The notes below the pieces were generated by a model, which saw only the letters and a list, made by a program, of their open reading frames with translations, ran no database searches and was not told the DNA's origin. Positions 25,850-33,720 of a DNA stretch of 64,000 nt are shown piece after piece (the first letter of the stretch is position 1; each line of letters starts with the position of its first letter). Made by a program: the position numbers and the translations under genes. The stretch lies in the NCBI GenBank assembly GCA_964399165.1, contig CAYNPO010000009.1:1-64000 (forward strand), in the 5' to 3' direction. Source of the DNA: UBA6144 sp964399165 (lineage in GTDB: Bacteria; Bdellovibrionota; Bacteriovoracia; Bacteriovoracales; Bacteriovoracaceae).

Positions 25850-27604
25850 ATGTACGCACGCGCCTTCTTCTTCTTGCTCGCCACCGCAGTCGTGGTGGGT
25901 TGTAGCCGACAGCAGAACTTCGATGAGAAGGTGCTGAACCTCGTCACGCCCCAGAAGGTGAAGGGCTACGATCCCATCTACTCCTCCGACATGTACTCGA
26001 ACAACGAAGTCGGCAAGGTTTACGAGGGCCTCCTGGAGTTCCACTACCTCAAGCGCCCGTACGAACTGGTGCCCAACCTCGCCGAGTCCATGCCCACCGT
26101 CTCCGCCGATGGCTTGACTTACACTTTCAAGCTCAAAAAAGGCGTGTTGTTCCAGGACGACGAATGCTTTCCCGGTGGCAAGGGCCGCGAACTCAAGTCC
26201 GACGACGTCCTCTACTCCCTGCGCCGCCTGGCGGATCCCAAGCTCCAGTCCACCGGCTGGTGGTTGGTGGACGGCAAGATCGCAGGGCTCAACCAGTGGC
26301 GCGAGAAACACGCCCAGACTGGCAAGCCGGATTACGCCGAGGCCATCGAGGGTTTGAAAAAAGTGGACGACTACACGCTGCAGTTCAAGCTGGTGAAGCC
26401 CTTCCCACAATTCCTCTACGCCCTCGCCATGCCCTTCACCTTCATCGTTCCCCGCGAGGCGGTGGAGAAGTACGGGGCTGAGTTCCAGAACCAGCCCGTG
26501 GGTACCGGCCCCTTCACCCTGGACTACTTCGACGACTCCAACAAGATCACCTACCACCGCAACAAGACCTTCCGCGAGAAACTCTATCCTTCCGAGGGCG
26601 AGGTTACCGACGAAGCCGCGGGCCTTTTGGCCGACGCCGGCAAGCGCCTGCCTTTGGTGGACAAGATCGTCGTGCACGTCCAGGTGGAGTCTCAGCCGCA
26701 ATGGCTGGAGTTCCAGAAAGGCAACACCGACATGATCAACCCCCGCGACAACTTCGAGCAGGCCGTTAAGGGGACCGAACTCCTCCCGGCGTTTGCCGAC
26801 AAGGGGGTCAAGCTCAGCATGAATCCCATGCTCGACGTGACTTACATCGGCTTCAACAACTCCGACCCCCTGTTCAAGGACAACCTCAAGTTACGCAGGG
26901 CCCTCTCTCTGGCCTATGACCGTAACGAGTCCAACAAGCTCTTTTACCAGAACACCGCCGTTCCCGCGCAAAGCCCCGTGCCCCCCGGCGTCGCCGGCTA
27001 TAAAAAGGATTTCCAAAACCCTTGGGTAAAGCGCGATGTGGAACTGGCCAAGAAGCTCCTCGCCGAGGCCGGCTACCCTGGCGGTAAAGGCCTACCGGTA
27101 TTGAAGTACGAGACCGTCTCCAGCACCATCGCCCGGCAGATGGGAGAGTTTTTCGTCAAGCAGATGGCTGACATCGGCGTGAAGGCCCAGATCGTCACCA
27201 ACACCTGGCCCGAGCTCATCAACAAGAGCAACAAGAAGAACGCCCAGCTCATCGCCATGGCCTGGGGCGCGGACTACCCCGACGCGGAGAACTTCCTCGG
27301 TCTGCTCTACGGGCCCAACGAGGCTCCCGGCTCCAACCATTCCAACTTCAAGAACCCCGAGTACGACCGGCTGTTCGCCCAGGCTTCGGTCATGCAGGAT
27401 TCACCCGAGCGTACGGCCCTCTACGAAAAGCTGATGGAAATGGCCGCCGAGCAGGTGCCCTGGATCTACGGTGTGCACCGGGCGTCCATCTTCCTCATCC
27501 ACGGTTGGGTGAAGAACTACAAATACATCGAGTTCGACCACCTGCGGTCCCAGTACCTGAACGTAGATCTGGAAGTGAAGAAAGAACTATCCAAGAAACT
27601 CTGA
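25850..27604 (+). CDS. Oligopeptide ABC transporter substrate-binding lipoprotein (family 5)
   Basis: This 584-aa protein has a lipoprotein signal (lipobox VVGC, Cys18) and the SBP_bac_5 fold of OppA/DppA. Recognisable segments are VGKVYEGLLEFHY, LTYTFKLKKGVLFQDD, NQPVGTGPFTLDYF, LRRALSLAYDRNESNKLFY and QLIAMAWGADYPDAENFL. It would be anchored in the inner membrane and deliver peptides to the permeases encoded just downstream. The gap to the next gene is 10 bases. Confidence 0.93.
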   Translation: MYARAFFFLLATAVVVGCSRQQNFDEKVLNLVTPQKVKGYDPIYSSDMYSNNEVGKVYEGLLEFHYLKRPYELVPNLAESMPTVSADGLTYTFKLKKGVLFQDDECFPGGKGRELKSDDVLYSLRRLADPKLQSTGWWLVDGKIAGLNQWREKHAQTGKPDYAEAIEGLKKVDDYTLQFKLVKPFPQFLYALAMPFTFIVPREAVEKYGAEFQNQPVGTGPFTLDYFDDSNKITYHRNKTFREKLYPSEGEVTDEAAGLLADAGKRLPLVDKIVVHVQVESQPQWLEFQKGNTDMINPRDNFEQAVKGTELLPAFADKGVKLSMNPMLDVTYIGFNNSDPLFKDNLKLRRALSLAYDRNESNKLFYQNTAVPAQSPVPPGVAGYKKDFQNPWVKRDVELAKKLLAEAGYPGGKGLPVLKYETVSSTIARQMGEFFVKQMADIGVKAQIVTNTWPELINKSNKKNAQLIAMAWGADYPDAENFLGLLYGPNEAPGSNHSNFKNPEYDRLFAQASVMQDSPERTALYEKLMEMAAEQVPWIYGVHRASIFLIHGWVKNYKYIEFDHLRSQYLNVDLEVKKELSKKL

Positions 27605-27614
27605 GGGGAGCGGC

Positions 27615-28550
27615 GTGACCCGTTACATCATACGCAGGCTCCTCTACCTCATACCGGTGGGACTGGGGGTAAGCTTCATCGTGTTCGTGTTGTTCAACCT
27701 GGTGGGGGGAGATCCCGCCGCCGTCCAGTTGGGCAAGCACGCCACGGCCCAGCAGATCCGCGAGCTGCGCGAGGAGCTGGGACTGAACAAGCCGTTGTTC
27801 GACCAATACCTGGACGTGGTGAAGAGCGCCTTCACCCTGGAGTTCGGGCGCTCCTGGTCCACCAAGCGCGAGATCGCCGACATGATCAGGCAGGGGGCTT
27901 GGCCTTCTCTGACCTTGACGGTACCCGCCTTCGTGGTTTCCACCGTCCTGTCGCTATTGCTGGCGCTGTTGGTGGCCTATAAACGCGGCAAGGGCATAGA
28001 CCTCTTCGTGCGCATCGTTTGCATCGCCGGCATGTCCATCTCCAGCGTGGCCTACATCCTGTTCTTCCAATGGTTCTTCGCCTACAAATTGGGCTGGTTC
28101 GAAATCTCGGGTTACGAGGCTTCCTTCCCGGAAACCATCTCCTACATCCTGCTTCCTGGCATCATTTGGGTCGTGCTGAGCCTCGGCCCCGACATCCGTT
28201 TCTTCCGCACCGTGATCCTGGATGAAATCTACCAAGACTACGTGCGCACCGCACGCGCCAAGGGCCTCACCGAAGGCGTGGTGCTACTGAAACACGTGCT
28301 CCGCAACGCCATGATCCCCATCATCACCTACGTGGTGATCCAGATACCATTCTTGATCCTAGGGGCCTTGTTGTTGGAGAGTTTCTTCTCCATCCCGGGA
28401 CTGGGGGGAATCACGCTGAACGCGCTCAACGCCTCCGACTTCCCGGTCATCAAGGCCATGGCGATCCTTTCGTCCATGGCCTACATCCTGTTCTCCCTGC
28501 TGACGGACGTGCTCTACACGTTCGCCGATCCCCGGGTGAAGCTCAAATGA
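27615..28550 (+). CDS. Oligopeptide ABC transporter permease (OppB/DppB type)
   Basis: This 311-aa inner-membrane protein has about six helices and the N-terminal motif RYIIRRLLYLIPVGLGVSFIVF typical of OppB-type permeases. The EAA loop that contacts the ATPase is seen as YVRTARAKGLTEGVVLLKHVLRNAMIPI. It begins with GTG after GGGGAG. Its end overlaps the next permease by four bases. Confidence 0.94.
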   Translation: MTRYIIRRLLYLIPVGLGVSFIVFVLFNLVGGDPAAVQLGKHATAQQIRELREELGLNKPLFDQYLDVVKSAFTLEFGRSWSTKREIADMIRQGAWPSLTLTVPAFVVSTVLSLLLALLVAYKRGKGIDLFVRIVCIAGMSISSVAYILFFQWFFAYKLGWFEISGYEASFPETISYILLPGIIWVVLSLGPDIRFFRTVILDEIYQDYVRTARAKGLTEGVVLLKHVLRNAMIPIITYVVIQIPFLILGALLLESFFSIPGLGGITLNALNASDFPVIKAMAILSSMAYILFSLLTDVLYTFADPRVKLK

Positions 28551-29416
28551 GGCGCCAAGGCACGAGAGCACGGAAATCTTTGTGGGGTGACGCCTGGGAC
28601 CGTCTCAAGGCAGACCGCTGGGCCATGGCCTGTCTGGCTATCGTGGGCTTGTACTCGGTAGTGGCGGCGCTGGCCGCCTTCGGCTTCGGCCTGCCCGACT
28701 GGCAAGCCTCGGTTGGCCCAGAATACCGCCCACCCTCCGGTGAGCATTGGCTGGGCACCGACCTCTTCGGCCGCGACGTGTTCGCCAAGGTCATCCATGG
28801 CACCAAGATCGCCATGAGCGTGGGCATGGTGACTTCCCTGATCGCCATCCCCATCGGGGTGACCATCGGCGCAGCCGCCGGCTATTTCGGTGGCCTGGTG
28901 GACGACCTGGTAAGTTGGTTCATCACGACGTTTTCCTCCATCCCCAACATCATGCTGTTGATCTCCATCACCATGATCCTGGGCAAAGGACTCACAGCGG
29001 TTTACCTCGCCCTCGGCATGACCGGCTGGGTGGGCCTCGCGCGCCTGATCCGCGGCGAGGTCATGAAGCACAAAGAGCGGGAGTACGTGCAAGCCGCGGC
29101 CGCCATCGGCGGCGGGAATTTCCGCAAACTCTTCGTGCACATCCTGCCCAACGTGACCCACATCGTGATCATCAACACAGGCCTGCAGTTCCAGACCGCC
29201 ATCAAGTCCGAGGTCATCCTCTCGTACCTGGGCATCGGGGTGCAGGGACAGCCCAGCTGGGGCACCATGATCGACGACGCCCGCATGGAGCTGGCGCGCG
29301 GGGTCTGGTGGCAATTGGCCGGCGCCACTACCGCCATGTTCCTGGTGGTGCTGGCCTTCAACGTCCTCGGGGACGCCCTGCGGGACGCGCTCGACCCCAA
29401 ACTGAAAGGAAAGTGA
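28547..29416 (+). CDS. Oligopeptide ABC transporter permease (OppC/DppC type)
   Basis: This 289-aa permease has the HWLGTDLFGRDVFAKVIHGTKI segment diagnostic of OppC-type subunits and the ATPase-coupling loop EYVQAAAAIGGGNFRKLFVHILPN. It pairs with the preceding permease to form the channel. The N-terminal TM_PBP1-like extension is short. The following ATPase gene starts one base after this stop. Confidence 0.94.
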   Translation: MRRQGTRARKSLWGDAWDRLKADRWAMACLAIVGLYSVVAALAAFGFGLPDWQASVGPEYRPPSGEHWLGTDLFGRDVFAKVIHGTKIAMSVGMVTSLIAIPIGVTIGAAAGYFGGLVDDLVSWFITTFSSIPNIMLLISITMILGKGLTAVYLALGMTGWVGLARLIRGEVMKHKEREYVQAAAAIGGGNFRKLFVHILPNVTHIVIINTGLQFQTAIKSEVILSYLGIGVQGQPSWGTMIDDARMELARGVWWQLAGATTAMFLVVLAFNVLGDALRDALDPKLKGK

Positions 29417-29417
29417 C

Positions 29418-31142
29418 ATGGATAGCACGCTCCTCTCCGTCCAGAACCTGTCCGTCGAATTCCTGACTCCCGAAGGGGACGTGCGGGCGGTGGACAACGC
29501 CTCCTTCGACGTGCCCATGGGAAAAACAGTCGGGATCGTGGGCGAATCCGGATCCGGCAAGAGCGTGACCTCCCTGGCCATCATGCGTCTGCTGCCCACG
29601 CCCCCCGCGCGGATCACGGGCAAGATCCTCTTCGACGGCCAGGACCTCCTGGGGCTGCCCGAGGAGAAGATGCGCAAGATCCGCGGCGATAAGATCTCCA
29701 TGATCTTCCAGGAGCCCATGACCAGCCTGAATCCTGTCTACAAGACCGGCGCGCAGGTGGCCGAATCCCTCATGCTCCACCGGGGCCTGGGGCGCAAGGA
29801 AGCCTGGGAGAAGACCATTCACCTTTTCAACGAGGTGGGGATCCCGCGTCCCTCCGAGCGCGTGCACGCCTACCCCCACGAGATGAGCGGCGGCCAAAAA
29901 CAGCGGGTCATGATCGCCATGGCCATCGCCTGCGAGCCCAAGCTCCTCATCTGTGACGAGCCCACCACCGCCTTGGACGTGACCATCCAGAAGCAGGTGC
30001 TGGAGCTCCTGAAGAAGCTCCAGGAAACCCACAAGATGAGCATGCTCTTCATCACCCACGACTTGGGGGTGATCGCCGACATCGCAGACGACGTAGTGGT
30101 CATGTACCGGAGCAAGGTGGTGGAAAAGGACCATACCCGGACCATCTTCGAGCGGTCCCAGCATCCCTATACTAAAGGGCTCATCGCCTGCCGCCCGGAC
30201 ATGGGCAAAAACCCACGGCGCCTGCTGACCGTGAGCGACTTCATGGACGAGGAAGGACGCCAGCTCAAGGTTTCCCGCGAGCGCGTCGTCGTGCATGAGA
30301 AGGACTACGCCGCCAGGGCCGAGAATCCCGTGCTGCTCGAGGTGAAGGACCTCCAAACCCATTTCCCCTTGAAGGGGGGGCTGTTCGGTCGCACCGTCGG
30401 ACACATTAAGGCGGTGGACGGGGTGAGCTTCACCCTGAGGCGTGGCCAGACCTTGGGGTTAGTGGGGGAGTCAGGCTGCGGCAAAACCACCCTCGGGCGC
30501 TCCATCCTGCGCTTGATCGAGCCCACCGCGGGCCAGATCTTCTACGAGGGCAAGGACATCACCAAGATCGGTCCGGAGGAAATGCGGCTCTTGCGCCGGA
30601 AGATGCAGATCATTTTCCAGGACCCGTATTCATCTCTCAACCCGCGCATGACGGTGGGTGACATCCTCACCGAACCGCTGGTGGTGCACGGTTTGGGCGG
30701 GAGCAAGGCCCAGCGCCTGGACGCTGCCAAGGCCCTCATGCAGCGGGTGGGGCTCAAAACCGAGCACGTGAACCGCTACCCCCACGAGTTCTCCGGTGGC
30801 CAGCGCCAGCGCATCTGCATCGCCCGCGCCCTCATGCTCAAGCCCGAATTCATCATCTGTGACGAATCCGTCTCGGCCCTGGACGTCTCCATCCAGGCTC
30901 AGGTGCTCAACCTGCTGCTAGATCTTCAGGAAGAGTTCAAGTTGACCTACATCTTCATCAGCCATGACTTGGGCGTGGTGAATTTCATCGCCGACGAGGT
31001 GGGCGTGATGAACGCGGGCAAGCTGGTGGAGATGGGGCGCGCCGATCGCATCTACAAGGAGCCGAGGGAGGAGTACACCCGCACGCTTCTCTCTGCGATC
31101 CCCAAAGGGTTGCCCAAAAACCTGGACGCCTTCCTGACTTAG
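29418..31142 (+). CDS. Fused oligopeptide ABC transporter ATPase (OppD-OppF in one chain)
   Basis: This 574-aa protein contains two complete ABC cassettes. The first has Walker A GESGSGKS (near residue 42), signature MSGGQKQR and Walker B LLICDEPTTALD. The second has GESGCGKTT (near residue 353), FSGGQRQR and FIICDESVSALD. The fusion resembles YejF and other double-ATPase dipeptide/microcin systems. Both nucleotide sites look functional. The serine in DES of the second Walker B is a mild departure. This completes a four-gene importer with all expected parts. Confidence 0.94.
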   Translation: MDSTLLSVQNLSVEFLTPEGDVRAVDNASFDVPMGKTVGIVGESGSGKSVTSLAIMRLLPTPPARITGKILFDGQDLLGLPEEKMRKIRGDKISMIFQEPMTSLNPVYKTGAQVAESLMLHRGLGRKEAWEKTIHLFNEVGIPRPSERVHAYPHEMSGGQKQRVMIAMAIACEPKLLICDEPTTALDVTIQKQVLELLKKLQETHKMSMLFITHDLGVIADIADDVVVMYRSKVVEKDHTRTIFERSQHPYTKGLIACRPDMGKNPRRLLTVSDFMDEEGRQLKVSRERVVVHEKDYAARAENPVLLEVKDLQTHFPLKGGLFGRTVGHIKAVDGVSFTLRRGQTLGLVGESGCGKTTLGRSILRLIEPTAGQIFYEGKDITKIGPEEMRLLRRKMQIIFQDPYSSLNPRMTVGDILTEPLVVHGLGGSKAQRLDAAKALMQRVGLKTEHVNRYPHEFSGGQRQRICIARALMLKPEFIICDESVSALDVSIQAQVLNLLLDLQEEFKLTYIFISHDLGVVNFIADEVGVMNAGKLVEMGRADRIYKEPREEYTRTLLSAIPKGLPKNLDAFLT

Positions 31143-32572
31143 GCCCGGCGGGGTCGTCGCAGGCGGCTGTACGCGGCCAATGCCACCAGGGCGGCCCCGC
31201 AGCCCCACCAGCTGTTCCAGTTCCAGTCACCGCTCAGGGCGAAGGTGTTAAACGCCACAGCGCCGAGGCCCGCGGCGTAGGCCGCGCCCACGTAGCCGGC
31301 GGTGAAACGCCCAGGGAAGGCGCCCGGGAGTACCACGCGTGAAAGAAACACCGCCAGCAAGGCCCCGGCAGTCCAGGACTGGACCTTGAGGCCAAGCACC
31401 AACAGGCCGTTGGAGCTCGAGGCCAGCATGGCAACTCCGAAAAGAAGTGTGGTGACGGCGAGGTTGTCGACAACAAAGTACCAGCCCAGCGAGCGTCGCT
31501 GGCGGCCGGGCAGGACGTCATTGTAGAGAGTGGCGCACAGGGCGTTCACGCTGGAATCCATCACGCTCATGGTCGCTGCGAGCACCCCGGCGACCATCAG
31601 GCCGCGCAGTCCAGCGGGGAAATGCTCAATGATGAAATGGGCGAAGAGGCGGTCGGGGTTCACTCCCGCGGGGAACGGGTGCGTCTGATAGTAGGACCAT
31701 AGCAGAGCGCCTACGCCGAGGAAGAGGAGTCCCACGCTGATGGAGAGGAAGGAAGAGAGGAAGATCGCCCATTGGCCGCTTCTGAGGGAGTGGTTGCCGG
31801 TTTGACGTTGGGCGAAGTCCTGGTCCACCCCGTGGGTCGACATGTCGAAGAGGATACCACCGAGGAAGCCCGCGGGCATGGCCCACCAGGAGTTGCCGGT
31901 GAAAACGTCCAATTTCCCGGCGGCACCCGCCGCCGCCATCATGTCGCCCCAGCCGCGCCCGTCCAGTGACGGGATCAGCAGGTGGGCCAGCGTACCTCCA
32001 AGGATGAACAACGCCAACTGAAGCATGTCCGTGCGGACCACCGCCTTGAGTCCACCCATCAGGGTGTAGAGAAACGCCAAGACAACGGTGGCGAGGAGCC
32101 CGGGCACCAAACCGACTCCCATGAACTCCGCCACCAGCACGGAACCCGAGAAGAGCCGCACGCCGATGGAGAAGACCTTGCTGGTGCCATAAAAGAGTCC
32201 CACCAGGCGCCGGCCGGTGCCGCTTTCCCCCCGGTCCATTACCTCGTATAGCGTGAGTCCTTTGCCGTACACGCGGGGGAGGAAAACCAGGGCCACCACC
32301 GCCCGGGCGACGACCGCCCCGAAATAGATCTGCAGGAAGCTGAAGTCCTTGGCATAGGCGAAGGCGGGGATGAAAAGGAAAGTGAGGGCGGAAACCTCGG
32401 TGCCAATGATGGAGCACAAGGATTCGGCGAAGGTGAGAGAGCGGTCAGCGAGGTATTGCCCCTCGGGGGTCAGGGGGCGGCCCCGTGTGGCGCGGTTGGC
32501 GGTCCAGGCGAGGGCGAAGACCGTGAGCACGTAAAGGCCCACTACCAACATATCGATCCGCTCAAGCATCAT
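31139..32572 (-). CDS. Sodium:solute symporter family protein (SSS)
   Basis: This 477-aa protein has about 13 hydrophobic helices and the SSS-family features: YLADRSLTFAESLCSIIGTEVSALTF in the first helices, LMGGLKAVVRTDMLQLALF, and the STHGVDQDFAQR loop. It imports a small organic solute with Na+, and the substrate cannot be read from sequence. It converges with the oligopeptide importer and overlaps it by four bases. An ATG three bases later than the one chosen is also possible. Confidence 0.9.
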   Translation of the reverse strand: MMLERIDMLVVGLYVLTVFALAWTANRATRGRPLTPEGQYLADRSLTFAESLCSIIGTEVSALTFLFIPAFAYAKDFSFLQIYFGAVVARAVVALVFLPRVYGKGLTLYEVMDRGESGTGRRLVGLFYGTSKVFSIGVRLFSGSVLVAEFMGVGLVPGLLATVVLAFLYTLMGGLKAVVRTDMLQLALFILGGTLAHLLIPSLDGRGWGDMMAAAGAAGKLDVFTGNSWWAMPAGFLGGILFDMSTHGVDQDFAQRQTGNHSLRSGQWAIFLSSFLSISVGLLFLGVGALLWSYYQTHPFPAGVNPDRLFAHFIIEHFPAGLRGLMVAGVLAATMSVMDSSVNALCATLYNDVLPGRQRRSLGWYFVVDNLAVTTLLFGVAMLASSSNGLLVLGLKVQSWTAGALLAVFLSRVVLPGAFPGRFTAGYVGAAYAAGLGAVAFNTFALSGDWNWNSWWGCGAALVALAAYSRLRRPRRA

Positions 32573-32694
32573 GGTTATTTCCCGCCCTTAGGGCGCCCCA
32601 TCCTAGGCTTGAGCGGCGCGGTCGGCAATAACTTTCTCCTCGGAAAAAAGCCCGGTTAACCCGAAAAGACCAAGGTACAGGAGGGCCTTATCGC

Positions 32695-33720
32695 GTGGCC
32701 ATGACCTCATCACCACCCCCTAGCGACGTCCAATCGGACGGCCTGCGCGCGTTGCGCGCGGAGGAAATCGCCGGCTGGGAGTTGGCGATGGGGGACATTT
32801 TCTTCGCGCCTCCCGGCGGCCGCCGCGTGCGACTCAAGCGTGCGGGCGACTGGCTGGACGAAGCTTGGCGCCGCAAAGTGGGAGGCTCGGGCCATCTGCG
32901 ATGGAGGCCCGCCGTGCGCCTGGACCAAGTGGCGCGTGCCCAGGAATTGTGGGCCGCCTGGGAAGCCGAAGTGGAACCCGCATCGCGGGAGGACAAGTTG
33001 GAACGCCTGGGGGATTGGCTGCGTGCCGGTTTCGCCGGCGGGCAGTTGAGCCTTCTGGACTGGTCCGTGGCTTGCCACCGCATGTTCAAGCCAGACGCGG
33101 GGTTGGTGGGTGAGTACGCCGAACGGCATGTGGTGCTCCAGCGCCGCGGACTGCACGTGTCCGCGCTGGCCGTCCTCTTCGGGCTCGCCTGCGGCTATGA
33201 TGACCCAGGGTTCTTGCGCGAGCTGCACCAGATGGCCTGGCTGCTGGATCTGGGGCTGCTGGACGACGACTTCACTTACCGAAGCGCCGCCGCTTGCGAG
33301 AAAGAGCGCATGCGTCCCGGTTCTGGAGCTGCCTCACTGAAGGCAGCCGGCGCCTCGGAGGCGGAACTGCGCTCCTTCCTCGAGCATCCGGTGCGTGGCC
33401 ACGCTCGGGCCACCGCGGAGTGGGGACCACGTCTCTCGCATCCGGCCCTGCTCGCTTGCATCCTCCGCCACCATGAGCTTGCCGACGGGAGCGGCTTTCC
33501 CGAGGGACTCGCCCTCTCGGGGCTTGCAGACTGGGAAGCGTTGATGGGGGTGGCCGACCACCTGGTGGGGTACCGCGAGGAGGAGTTGGAGAGCTATGCC
33601 CATCGGGGTTTCCTCGAGCTCTGGGGACCCCGCGCGGACAAGCTGCCCCCTGGACTGCCCGCGCGCCGGGTGCGTGAGTGCGTGGCGGGATGGTTCACTC
33701 CGCGAAGGGAGGCCGCATGA
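32695..33720 (+). CDS. Degenerate HD-GYP-like protein
   Basis: This 341-aa protein has no signal peptide. Residues from about 220 to 300 recall HD-GYP domains: LEHPVRGHARAT, then ILRHHELADGSGFPEGL in place of HHE-DG-GYP, and ALMGVADHLVGYREEELE. The first HD pair is not found, and GYP is GFP, so catalysis is doubtful. It may instead bind a ligand or a partner. A full RBS (AGGAGGG at 32679-32685) fits the GTG at 32695 better than the ATG at 32701. It overlaps the coiled-coil gene by four bases. Confidence 0.6.
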   Translation: MAMTSSPPPSDVQSDGLRALRAEEIAGWELAMGDIFFAPPGGRRVRLKRAGDWLDEAWRRKVGGSGHLRWRPAVRLDQVARAQELWAAWEAEVEPASREDKLERLGDWLRAGFAGGQLSLLDWSVACHRMFKPDAGLVGEYAERHVVLQRRGLHVSALAVLFGLACGYDDPGFLRELHQMAWLLDLGLLDDDFTYRSAAACEKERMRPGSGAASLKAAGASEAELRSFLEHPVRGHARATAEWGPRLSHPALLACILRHHELADGSGFPEGLALSGLADWEALMGVADHLVGYREEELESYAHRGFLELWGPRADKLPPGLPARRVRECVAGWFTPRREAA